Position numbers and translations under genes: made by a program. A stretch of DNA of 64,000 nucleotides from Clostridium beijerinckii. GTDB taxonomy: Bacteria; Bacillota; Clostridia; Clostridiales; Clostridiaceae. Below the pieces are notes generated by a model, which was not told the origin of the DNA, ran no database searches, and worked only from the letters and a program-made list of their open reading frames with translations. Location: NCBI RefSeq assembly GCF_018223745.1, contig NZ_CP073653.1, positions 3,190,001 to 3,254,000 on the forward strand, written 5' to 3'. How positions within the stretch are numbered: the first letter of the stretch is position 1; each line of letters opens with the position of its first letter. Positions 56,211 to 64,000 of this stretch are shown one piece after another.

Positions 56211-57548
56211 TTAGTTACTTAATATCCATGGCTTTTGAATACTATCTCTTAAGTTATTATGAATATAAATAAGTTTTCTTAAAGCAGTATCCAATTCTTC
56301 ACTTGCTATAACTTGTTTATCATAATCATTTTGTAGCATTAATCCCATATCTACTTGAGCTTTTGCAAATTTAAGTTTAGTATTTGTTGAATTAATCTGT
56401 TCTTTTAAGTTATCTATTTTATTTTCTATATCAAGTAATGTTGAGTAATTTTGTTTTAATATATTTTTAAGACTCTTTTTCGTATCATCTAACTTAACTT
56501 TTGATTCATCGTAACTGTATTTACCATCTAGATAAGCTTCATAATTCTTAAGATCTGTATAATACTTTAATTCCTTTTGTTCATATGCTATTGACGCCAA
56601 AGCAAGCCCACCAGAATCTAATGTAGTATTACCATTAGCATCAGTTGTAATATAATCGGATTGTTTAGGTGCTATTGGTATATCTTTATTCATAATGTCT
56701 TTTATTCCTTCGTCCTTCAAATCTTTCAGATAGTCCTTAGTTAAATCTAATATTTTATCATCATATTCAAAATAACTGTTAAGCTTATCATCTATATATT
56801 CCTCAACTGAGCCATCTATTTTGAATTTTACATAATCCATATCATAATCAAGTATGTAAGTATTCTTTAAATCTAAATCAGTTAACACTTTGAAATAATC
56901 TTTAGCATCACTTAAAGCATTTTCCTTTGCTGTTATATCATCTTGTAATGATTTTAATTCAACCTCAGTATCAGTAACTTGATTCTCTGTTGCCATTCCG
57001 AGCGACAGCTTTCCTTTTAAATAAGTTAAATCATTTTTCTTTAATTCCAAGTTTCTTTTTAATTTATCTATATCAATTTGCTTTAAAACCATATCATTAT
57101 ATTTATTGGTAATATCACTCGATATTTTATCCTCCATGAAATCTCTTGATTGTTTTGTCTGCTTTTCCTGCAATTCAAGTTTATCGTAAGGATAATCATA
57201 TACATCATCAGAGTAATGGGTATCTGTTTCTAAGGATTTATTAAAATCAGTGCTTTTTTCTTGAAGATCCTCCTTATTTCGATAATAGGTTATTTGTTTT
57301 GATTTTAAAGCAAACTTATCACTATTACTTATTGCCGCATTTATTGCATCAGTTAGTTTTAGAACTCTCTCATCTATATGCCCATGTATACCTTGTCCAA
57401 CGCTTACGTTTTCCCCCCTATTAATATGTTTTGAGATATTTTCACTTTCGGTAGATGCAGATTCTGTTGCAAATACTGGTGCAGTGCTACTATTTATAAT
57501 ACTTACTAAAATTCCAACAGCAATCAGATTTTTTATATTTGGTCTCAT
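56211..57548 (-). CDS. TolC-like outer-membrane-efflux-family protein
   Basis: 445 aa from ATG 57546-57548 behind GGAGAGGTGG. Signal peptide ~1-27 (PVFA). The rest is almost entirely helical, with two copies of a long-helix pattern (~100-240 and ~330-440) containing the family-type segments KRNLELKKNDLTYLKGKLSLGMATENQV and LKFAKAQVDMGLMLQNDYDK, repeated as in TolC/OEP proteins. TolC normally crosses an outer membrane, which a Clostridium lacks. It is first in the operon with the fusion protein and RND pump. Confidence 0.75.
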   Translation of the reverse strand: MRPNIKNLIAVGILVSIINSSTAPVFATESASTESENISKHINRGENVSVGQGIHGHIDERVLKLTDAINAAISNSDKFALKSKQITYYRNKEDLQEKSTDFNKSLETDTHYSDDVYDYPYDKLELQEKQTKQSRDFMEDKISSDITNKYNDMVLKQIDIDKLKRNLELKKNDLTYLKGKLSLGMATENQVTDTEVELKSLQDDITAKENALSDAKDYFKVLTDLDLKNTYILDYDMDYVKFKIDGSVEEYIDDKLNSYFEYDDKILDLTKDYLKDLKDEGIKDIMNKDIPIAPKQSDYITTDANGNTTLDSGGLALASIAYEQKELKYYTDLKNYEAYLDGKYSYDESKVKLDDTKKSLKNILKQNYSTLLDIENKIDNLKEQINSTNTKLKFAKAQVDMGLMLQNDYDKQVIASEELDTALRKLIYIHNNLRDSIQKPWILSN

Positions 57549-57591
57549 TAATATCCACCTCTCCATTATTAAAATATTTAAATATAGTTTT

Positions 57592-57720
57592 ATAATCTAC
57601 ACATGTATACAAACTTTACAGGTGTACAACAAATACTATATACTGCTGTATGAGGGTTATCAAGAAACAATAACCTTAATCTATATAGTTAATCTGCACA
57701 ATTACATATGTGTAGATTAT
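57592..57720. promoter_or_regulatory. Paired inverted operator-like sites between efflux and TetR genes
   Basis: ATAATCTACACATGTA at 57592-57607 recurs as its near reverse complement ACATATGTGTAGATTAT at 57704-57720. The right copy ends about ten bases before the ribosome site of the TetR gene. Position and symmetry suit binding by that regulator. Confidence 0.5.
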
Positions 57721-57737
57721 TTCCTTAGGAGGAGCTT

Positions 57738-58319
57738 ATGACTAATAATAAAACTCTTGATTTAAGAATAAGAAGGACACATAAACTATTATTTGATGCT
57801 TTAACACTTTTACTTTCTGAAAAAAGCTTCGACAATATCACCATTACTGACATCTGTGAGAAGGCAATGGTCCATCGAACTACATTTTATAAACATTTTG
57901 AAGATAAATATCATTTGCTTGATTCTTTAATTAGTCAATTAGTCCAAAATTTCGAAGAAAAAAGCACTGAACAAACTCCAGTTGATAATCCAAGGCAATA
58001 CTATGTAAATTTATTTAGACTTCTATTAGAACATATGCAAGAAAATATAAAGATGTATTCAGTCGGCCTATTAAATAATGGTTCCACAATAAAAGTGCTT
58101 CAAAAAATAGTAGTTGGACGTACAAAATCTAGATTGGAAAGTGACGAAGCTAATGGACTAATATTTTTAATCCCTGCGCCAATTCTTTCAGAATTTTATT
58201 CTTCTTCAATGGTTAGTTTAGCCATTTGGTGGCTTGAAAATAATATGCCTCTAAGTATTGATGAAATGGTTAGATATGGAGATATGTTGATTGACAAATT
58301 GGATACAACTGATAAATAG
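57738..58319 (+). CDS. TetR-family regulator of the RND operon
   Basis: 193 aa. Helix-turn-helix at ~12-60 (FDNITITDICEKAMVHRTTFYKHFEDKYHLL) and a C-terminal domain ending in ISLAIWWLENNMPLSIDEM-type residues (TetR_C_7-like). AGGAGGAG precedes the ATG. It is divergent from the TolC-like gene and has matching inverted sites in the gap, so it most likely represses the pump operon. Confidence 0.88.
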   Translation: MTNNKTLDLRIRRTHKLLFDALTLLLSEKSFDNITITDICEKAMVHRTTFYKHFEDKYHLLDSLISQLVQNFEEKSTEQTPVDNPRQYYVNLFRLLLEHMQENIKMYSVGLLNNGSTIKVLQKIVVGRTKSRLESDEANGLIFLIPAPILSEFYSSSMVSLAIWWLENNMPLSIDEMVRYGDMLIDKLDTTDK

Positions 58320-58581
58320 ACAGGAATTCTATCTGCTAAAACAAGATCTTATTTCTTAAATGAAACTTCATCTATTGTGCAAGGCTAAAAAAGCTCAAGT
58401 TAATTTAATCTTTAAACCTATAATGTTTATCCATTTAGGTTCTTCAATTAAAAGAAAATCAATTTAACTTCTAGGAAGTTTTAGTTATGGAATATATTTT
58501 ACTTAAATTTGAAATTACTAAATAGTCAAATTCCAAAGCAAAAAGTAAGCAGCTCCTTTATCTTATTCCTTTTACCCTTTA

Positions 58582-58645
58582 TTAATAAAAGCGTTCTAGT
58601 TTACTAAAAGTGTTTAACACCTTATAGAACTAGAACGCTAATTAA
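58582..58645 (-). terminator. Terminator of the LysR gene
   Basis: AGCGTTCTAGTT pairs with AACTAGAACGCT (12-bp perfect stem, inner GTGTTAAACAC hairpin), then TTTTATT on the minus strand. Confidence 0.75.
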
Positions 58646-58657
58646 TAACTTATGCTA

Positions 58658-59605
58658 TTATTCTATATTTCCGTACTTATCTTTTGCAAGCTCAATAAAT
58701 TCTTTTAAAGCTTGAGATACATACCGATTTTTTTGGTATCCAATAGCTAATGTACCATGAGTTTTGTTATACTTCAGATGATAGAGATTAACTCCAGTAA
58801 TTGTATTCTTATCGAATATTAAATCTTTATTATTCATTAAGGTTTTGGGATAAAAAGTAATTCCCATTCCTTTAACTGAAAGTGCCAGCACTGTTTCAAT
58901 GCTTTCTGTCTCCAATATAATATTAGGTTTTATTTCTTTTTCATTAAACATTTCATCTGCAATAATTCTAACTCTATTTTTAGCATTAACCATTAGAAAT
59001 GGGCAATCTTTTAGTAATGTAATATCCATATCTTTTTCAAGTTTTTGTTTTACTTCCATATAATTATTAGGAAAATATTTAACTAATATATTATCTGGAA
59101 CAACCATAAGAACTTCTTCATTACAAAGTGGAACCATCTCTACATTTTCAACATTAAAAGGTAACATTCCTATTATTAAATCTACGTCACCTTTTAATAA
59201 AGCTGCATCTAGTTCCTTTGAGTTTCCTTCAAGTAAATGTAAATTAATATTAGGAAACTTTTCATTATAATAAGGAAGAATTTCTGGCAAAAAGGCTCGT
59301 CCTCTTGTATGTGAAGCTCCAATAAACAAATCTCCACGTTTGAAATCTTTAATATCTGCCAATTCCTTTACTGACTGCTCTTTTAAATCCAAAATTCTTA
59401 AGGCATTTTTCACTAAACTTTTCCCCGCTGGTGTCAATGTTAATGGCACTGTACGATTAAATAATTCAACCCCCAAATCATTCTCCAATTTTGAAATATG
59501 AGAACTTAATGACTGTTGAGAAATAAACAATTTTTTTGCCGCTTTTGTAAAATTCAGCTCTTCTGCTGCTGTTAAAAAATACTCTAAATTAAGAAAATTC
59601 ATCAT
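58658..59605 (-). CDS. LysR-family regulator
   Basis: 315 aa. Winged helix ~1-65 (MNFLNLEYFLTAAEELNFTK, LSSHISKLENDLGVELF) and a LysR substrate-binding domain ~90-300. It lies downstream of alsS on the same strand with a 390-base gap, so it is not clearly its regulator; AlsR in Bacillus is a LysR protein but is divergent from alsS. The ligand is unknown. Confidence 0.9.
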   Translation of the reverse strand: MMNFLNLEYFLTAAEELNFTKAAKKLFISQQSLSSHISKLENDLGVELFNRTVPLTLTPAGKSLVKNALRILDLKEQSVKELADIKDFKRGDLFIGASHTRGRAFLPEILPYYNEKFPNINLHLLEGNSKELDAALLKGDVDLIIGMLPFNVENVEMVPLCNEEVLMVVPDNILVKYFPNNYMEVKQKLEKDMDITLLKDCPFLMVNAKNRVRIIADEMFNEKEIKPNIILETESIETVLALSVKGMGITFYPKTLMNNKDLIFDKNTITGVNLYHLKYNKTHGTLAIGYQKNRYVSQALKEFIELAKDKYGNIE

Positions 59606-59789
59606 AACGTAACACTACTCTACCTTGTATTTAATATAAATATATTTCATATCTGTTTCTATTGCTAATTCTACATAATTACTTATCATCAAACGTCTTT
59701 ACTTTCCTACTATACTATCTTTAACTATATTAGTTCATATTCTAGAATATTCTATCTCTTAAAGCTTTTTTAGGAATTAGCACGTTTAA

Positions 59790-59966
59790 TTATTCTTCTA
59801 TTTTATCATCTACTTCTTTTTCCTTGCAATCCAGAGTTTTCCCTATAAATTTATTTAATTCAGTATCCTCCGGTAGAGATTTAAATTTATAAATAAGTTC
59901 CTTATATATTTTAAATAAACAAATTTCTGTTTTAACAATTAGCCTTTCGTTCTCTAGCGCCTCGTT
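59790..59966 (-). pseudogene. Open remnant without start codon
   Basis: 58 codons read NEALENERLIVKTEICLFKI and continue as a charged helical tail to TAA at 59790-59792. There is no start codon and a stop lies directly upstream. It looks like the end of a lost gene; the family is not recognised. Confidence 0.3.
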
Positions 59967-59997
59967 TTAAATATCATCTCTTAATCATATTTTTTGC

Positions 59998-61668
59998 TTA
60001 AAGATTCTTATATACTTCTGCTAAATGCTTTGTTAACTTTGTATTTTCTCTATAATCAACCTGACAATCAATAATTACTGGCACATCTTGCTTAAAGGCT
60101 TCCTCTAAAATTGGTATTAAGTCTTCTGACTTTTCCACTCTATATCCCTTTGCATACATACTTTCGGCCATTTTAACAAAGTCTGGATTTGTAAATTCTA
60201 CATAGCAGCTCTTACCGTACTGATCCTCTTGTTTCCATTTTATTAACCCGTAATTTCTATCGTTAAAAATTAAAACGACAATCGGAGTACCTATACGAAG
60301 TGCTGTTTCTATTTCCTGATTATTCATCATAAAACCACCATCACCAACAATTGCTAAAACTTTCTTGCTAGGATTTATTAATTTTGCTGCAATTGCACCT
60401 GGAACTCCTATTCCCATTGTTGCAAAACCATTAGAAATTATACAGGTGTTTGGCTCATAGCAATTATAATGCCTTGCAATCCACATCTTATGCGCACCAA
60501 CATCTGAAACCACAATATCATGGGGTCCCATTACTTTTCTGACATCACTTAAGATTTTCTGAGGTTTCATTGGAAAACTTTCATCTTCTGCATAGATTTG
60601 ATGTTCATTAACCATTTTTTCTTTGATTTTTAGTGCATCAACTGGCTCTTCTTTTCTAGATGTTCTTCTCATTATATTATATAAAGCATCTGAAATATCA
60701 CCAACTACTTCAACTATTGGCTGGTAAAGCTTATTGATGTGTGATGGTCTTGTATCAACATGAACAATCTTAGTATCTCCATTTACATTCCATTTTGCTG
60801 GTGCATATTCTACGATATCATAACCAATTGTGACTACTAAATCAGCATCCTCAATAACTTTATTTACATAATCTTTCTGCGGAATTCCTATTGTCCACAT
60901 TGAATATATATTATCAAAAGGAATTATTCCTTTTGCCATCATAGTATTTATTACTGGAATCTTTAAATTACTTGCGAATTCTGTAACTGCTTTTGCAGCA
61001 TTATTCCGAATAGCTCCACTTCCAGCTAATATAACTGGATTTCTTGCTTTAAATATCTCACTTGCAGCTTCCTCTATTGATGCTAAGGCTGCATATTCTT
61101 TTGGTGGAATTTTCTTTTCTAATGGTTTTTCACAAATACTTACAGGCATCTTTGAAATATTTACAGGTAAATCGATATGACAGGCTCCAGGTTTTTCGCT
61201 TTCAGCATATTTGAAAGCGATTCTTACAATTTCATTTACTGTATCTGGTCTAACAATTTGCTTACTTCTCTTAGTAATTGGTTCAAACATTTTACAAAGA
61301 TCTAAAAATTGATGCGATGTTATATGCATTCTTTCAGTTCCAACCTGTCCAGTAATTGCAACTACAGGGGCACCATCGCTATGTGCATCTGCTACTCCTG
61401 TTACTAAATTAGTTGCCCCTGGACCAAGTGTTGATAAGCATACTCCTGCTTTACCTGTTAACCGTCCATATAAATCAGCCATAAATGCAGCCCCTTGTTC
61501 ATGACGAGTCGTAATAAACTTAATACTTGACCCTTCAATAGCATTCATTACTTCTAAGTTTTCCTCTCCTGGAATTCCAAAAATATATTCTACTCCTTCT
61601 GCTTCCAAGCATTTAACTAACAGCTGTGCTGTATTTAATTGAACTTTTTCATTTTTTTCTGTCCCCAT
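59998..61668 (-). CDS. alsS: Acetolactate synthase, catabolic type
   Basis: 556 aa from ATG 61666-61668, chosen because AGAGGA lies eight bases upstream. Three ThDP-enzyme domains are complete: IPGEENLEVMNAI with the ThDP-activating Glu in TTRHEQGAAFMADLYGRLTG, a central Rossmann-like domain, and the ThDP/Mg motif GDGGFMMNNQEIETALRIGT-type with NDRNYGL. It condenses two pyruvates to acetolactate. The sequence fits the FAD-independent AlsS branch better than IlvB; no alsD decarboxylase or ilvN subunit gene is nearby. Confidence 0.9.
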   Translation of the reverse strand: MGTEKNEKVQLNTAQLLVKCLEAEGVEYIFGIPGEENLEVMNAIEGSSIKFITTRHEQGAAFMADLYGRLTGKAGVCLSTLGPGATNLVTGVADAHSDGAPVVAITGQVGTERMHITSHQFLDLCKMFEPITKRSKQIVRPDTVNEIVRIAFKYAESEKPGACHIDLPVNISKMPVSICEKPLEKKIPPKEYAALASIEEAASEIFKARNPVILAGSGAIRNNAAKAVTEFASNLKIPVINTMMAKGIIPFDNIYSMWTIGIPQKDYVNKVIEDADLVVTIGYDIVEYAPAKWNVNGDTKIVHVDTRPSHINKLYQPIVEVVGDISDALYNIMRRTSRKEEPVDALKIKEKMVNEHQIYAEDESFPMKPQKILSDVRKVMGPHDIVVSDVGAHKMWIARHYNCYEPNTCIISNGFATMGIGVPGAIAAKLINPSKKVLAIVGDGGFMMNNQEIETALRIGTPIVVLIFNDRNYGLIKWKQEDQYGKSCYVEFTNPDFVKMAESMYAKGYRVEKSEDLIPILEEAFKQDVPVIIDCQVDYRENTKLTKHLAEVYKNL

Positions 61669-61677
61669 AATAAACAT

Positions 61678-61980
61678 CCTCTAATCTATATATTTTAGTA
61701 TTATGCTTAATGCATTAATATTTTCTCAAACATCATACTTCAATTAAAAATATTTTTCCAACAACTTTTTTCCTATTTAATTACAATAAAATGGTTGTGA
61801 TAAAATGAGGAAAATCAACTAATTTATTTAACAACTGTTTTGTTGTAGTTGTGCAACAAAAAATTTGTTTGAATGATATTTAGAATAATGATAAAATTGT
61901 TTTGGTAAATATGTTTAATCTTAAATAAATTCTTGAAAAAATTTATTTTTTTATGTAAGATTATAATCAAATAGCAAGAC
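61678..61980. other. Promoter side of alsS
   Basis: AT-rich spacer. It holds the inverted repeat TTGTTGTAGTTGTGCAACAA (61842-61861), a possible regulator site. No gene is visible. Confidence 0.35.
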
Positions 61981-61983
61981 AAT

Positions 61984-62013
61984 GGAGTCATTTATTAAAA
62001 TGGCTCTTTTTTT
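61984..62013 (+). terminator. Orphan plus-strand terminator
   Basis: GAGTCATTT-ATTA-AAATGGCTC followed by seven T. No plus-strand gene precedes it within this region, so it may end a small RNA. Confidence 0.6.
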
Positions 62014-62084
62014 ATTCTTTAGGAATTTATATTCCAATAAAATCTGAGGATAATTTAAAAAAGGTTGATTGACTAGTTTTTGTA

Positions 62085-62218
62085 TTTTAAAAAGAATAAA
62101 AAAGAAATCTTATTCGCCTGCCAAATTTTTCTCACATGCGTTCGAAAAGGCAGATGCGTGAAAAAATCTCCGGCTCCACAGTCGCCTGCGATTTTGTTCT
62201 ATTTATTCTTTTTAACTT
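62085..62218. repeat. Inverted-repeat element beside the IS
   Basis: Ends AAAAAGAATAAA and TTTATTCTTTTT are inverted copies; inside is a second hairpin ATGCGTTCGAA...GATGCGT. The segment CCACAGTCGCCTGCGATTTT also resembles 50046-50085. Confidence 0.45.
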
Positions 62219-62376
62219 ACAGATGTTAATAAAAAACTTAATATAAGAATTATTTTAAGGGGAAATAGTTTGTTGCTTACTCCAGATGACAATCCAATTT
62301 TAGAATCTTTTATTTAAGGACTTCTATATAATCTACAAATAGAAAAAGACAGATTACTTTACCATAAGCATTAAAA

Positions 62377-63829
62377 TGGTTCCTATGTCAAGGACATTTT
62401 GAAAAAGGCTAGGCAGCTATGAGCTGGTTTCTGTATTGTACAGGAGCCAGCTTTTTAAGTCCCCACTGATATCTATAATTATTATAATACTCCATATAGT
62501 TATCAATTGAAGCTTCTAATTCTTCAAATGTTGAACAACTTTTTAAGTCAATTTCATCTTTCATATGACCAAAAAATGATTCCTGCGGGGCATTATCCCA
62601 ACAATTTCCGCGCCTAGACATAGACTGACCAATTTTATATTTTTTAAGAAGTTTTTGAAATCTAGGACTAGTATAATGAACTCCTTGATCCGAATGAATA
62701 AAGGCATCTTTATTTAGTAAATTTTTGTGATTTTTCATCAACTTTTTAATAGTTTCGGTAGCTATATCTAATGTAAGGCTATTGGAAAGCTGATATGAAA
62801 GAATTTCATTTGTTGAAGCATCTTTAATAGTTGACAAATAAGCCCTATTGGATGCTCCATATGTTAAATAAGTTATATCTGTTAATAAAACTTTTCCGAC
62901 CAAATCTTGCTTGAATTCTCTATTTAAAATATTAGGTACAACAGTATGCTCATGAGTAGCTTTCATCATTCTACGATAAGGGTTAGCTTTTCTAATTGGG
63001 CACTCAATATTATATTTTCTCATGATTCGTTGTATACATTTTCGATTTATTATAAGATTAAATTCATTCTCTAACACCATTTTTATAGAACGAGAACCTT
63101 TCTTGTAGCCCCTATGATTAAATGCTTTAAGAATGATATCCTTCAATTCTAAATCCTTTTCTTCTCTACGATTACGTTTGCCTGTTGATTTTAAATAATT
63201 ATAATAGCCTGATCTAGATACTAAAGCTACTTCGCATAAATGTGAAACCATATTTTTATAGTTATATGTCAAAATTATATGTTGTATTATTACAAAGATT
63301 GATGATGCACTTAGTTTACTATTTTTCACCTGCCTTTCTTGCAGCTCGATTTTTTTTAATAGTTCTGCCTCAGCTTTCCAATAAGCAATTTCTGCATCCT
63401 TTTTGGCTATTATTTCTTCAACGGTTAGTTCACGTTTAAGTGGACGACCACTGTTTAATTTTCTAGAATCTCTTAGACCAAGCTCTCCTGATTCATTATA
63501 AGCATTACGCCATCTTTTACTTGCACACCAAATTCTATTATTTCCAATAACATCTATATCAAATTCAGCATCTTGAAAAATATGAATAGGTAGTTTTCCC
63601 TTGCTACGCTCAGCGATAAACAATATTTTAAATTCATCTGTATATGTAATTCCACGTTTACTTACAGATTTAACATATCTATTTTTTGATAAACTTTTAA
63701 TTTCTTCATCTGAAAATAATTTTTTACTCATTCTTTTCACAACCTTACTATATTTCTTCTTATCTTTTATTGTACAAAAAAAGAACCTATTGAAATAGTC
63801 TTTTTTTAGTGTCTATTTCATAGGTTCCA
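62377..63829 (-). mobile_element. IS3-family insertion sequence
   Basis: The ends are imperfect inverted repeats, TGGTTCCTATGTCAAGGACA and TGGAACCTATGAAATAGACA, about 1.45 kb apart. The outward bases TAAAA/TTTTA extend the symmetry. A hairpin of AACCTAT...ATAGGTT lies just inside the right end. It contains one transposase gene and is complete. Outer limits are uncertain by a few bases. Confidence 0.8.
62409..63740 (-). CDS. IS3-family transposase, single open frame
   Basis: 443 aa. The N-terminal part has a helix-turn-helix and a leucine/charged coil (KDAEIAYWKAEAELLKKIEL). The C-terminal rve core has DDE residues in LLTDITYLTYG, FIHSDQGVHYTSP and NAPQESFFGHMKDE. IS3 elements usually split this into orfA and orfB joined by a -1 frameshift; here both parts are one frame, as in some clostridial relatives. 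No frameshift signal is needed. Confidence 0.92.
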   Translation of the reverse strand: MKRMSKKLFSDEEIKSLSKNRYVKSVSKRGITYTDEFKILFIAERSKGKLPIHIFQDAEFDIDVIGNNRIWCASKRWRNAYNESGELGLRDSRKLNSGRPLKRELTVEEIIAKKDAEIAYWKAEAELLKKIELQERQVKNSKLSASSIFVIIQHIILTYNYKNMVSHLCEVALVSRSGYYNYLKSTGKRNRREEKDLELKDIILKAFNHRGYKKGSRSIKMVLENEFNLIINRKCIQRIMRKYNIECPIRKANPYRRMMKATHEHTVVPNILNREFKQDLVGKVLLTDITYLTYGASNRAYLSTIKDASTNEILSYQLSNSLTLDIATETIKKLMKNHKNLLNKDAFIHSDQGVHYTSPRFQKLLKKYKIGQSMSRRGNCWDNAPQESFFGHMKDEIDLKSCSTFEELEASIDNYMEYYNNYRYQWGLKKLAPVQYRNQLIAA

Positions 63830-63878
63830 TTTTACATAATAACCTGTCTTAAATTTATTTTATTTTACTTTAATTTAA

Positions 63879-64000
63879 TTAAATCAATCCATTCTTTTCT
63901 AGAAAATCTACAGCAACATCTTTAGGATCTTTTTTTAATTCATCTACTTCATAGTTTAATTCGCTCATTACATCATTATTAAGTAAATCTCCTACTCCCT
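63879..64000 (-). CDS. C-terminus of an osmoprotectant ABC-transporter binding protein
   Basis: The last 40 codons of a gene entering from the right end: LLNNDVMSELNYEVDELKKD then PKDVAVDFLEKNGLI and TAA. This matches the end of glycine betaine/choline-binding proteins of the OpuC/ProX type, which may be fused to the permease. The call rests on a short stretch. The IS3 element inserted about 50 bases downstream of its stop. Confidence 0.6.
   Translation of the reverse strand, partial: GVGDLLNNDVMSELNYEVDELKKDPKDVAVDFLEKNGLI

Noticed and set aside
58658..61668. LysR gene as an alsR partner of alsS
   Set aside because: It is downstream on the same strand with its own gap and terminator, not divergent as in Bacillus; the link is not supported.
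1..64000. CRISPR array, tRNA or rRNA genes
   Set aside because: No regularly spaced repeats, no cas genes and no tRNA-like or rRNA sequence were seen on reading both strands.

Overview
The window is very AT-rich, with dense purine-rich ribosome binding sites, clostridial protein families (SigI, EFR1 ferredoxin, YesMN two-component systems, catabolic AlsS) and many short hairpin terminators. This points to Clostridium sensu stricto, probably the saccharolytic, solvent-forming group. The species call is inference. There are no rRNA or tRNA genes and no CRISPR array.

Layout. 1-4530: accessory patch with a partial HNH-type nuclease gene, small unknown genes, an AraC/GyrI-like regulator, a solitary phage replisome-organiser gene, and decayed copies of an HNH-like gene start and a MazG-like gene. 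4593-13429: one co-oriented carbohydrate locus: GH31 alpha-glycosidase, two ABC permeases, a lipoprotein sugar-binding protein, and a YesN/YesM two-component system. 13611-19139: housekeeping and defence-like genes (YbaK, Tag, AAA/DUF4143, diguanylate cyclase, NERD protein). 19399-26997: a cluster for fungal or chitinous cell walls: GH64 glucanase remnant, GH18 chitinase, GH16 glucanase, an orphan sigma-I factor, a second GH18 chitinase and a broken chitin-binding mini-protein. Two of these genes carry a CCC(C)A...CGTA promoter-like pair of the kind recognised by sigma-I factors.

27185-40674: regulator/target pairs (TetR with EFR1 ferredoxin; MarR with a chemoreceptor; TetR with an MFS pump and an isochorismatase-like hydrolase), a DODA dioxygenase, and a chemoreceptor gene flanked by an intact and a truncated copy of a secreted CAP-domain gene. 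40840-42761: a complete group IIC intron with its reverse transcriptase, sitting directly behind a terminator hairpin. 42924-51362: MazG-like pyrophosphatase, uridine-kinase-like protein, methyltransferase, a 194-bp near-perfect palindrome, DUF6512 membrane protein, a GGDEF-EAL protein that seems to start at ATT, an AraC regulator and an epoxide hydrolase. 51811-58319: an RND pump, its membrane-fusion lipoprotein and a TolC-like protein, with a divergent TetR gene. 58658-64000: LysR regulator, acetolactate synthase AlsS, an IS3-family insertion sequence, and the last 40 codons of an osmoprotectant ABC-transporter protein.

The intergenic DNA is rich in short repeated palindromic elements. One family is a hairpin terminator with conserved flanks found behind at least six genes; others look like miniature inverted-repeat elements. 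The most testable new points are the orphan SigI regulon for chitin/glucan degradation, the TolC-like protein in a presumed monoderm, the repeated terminator family used as a group IIC intron target, and the 194-bp palindrome.
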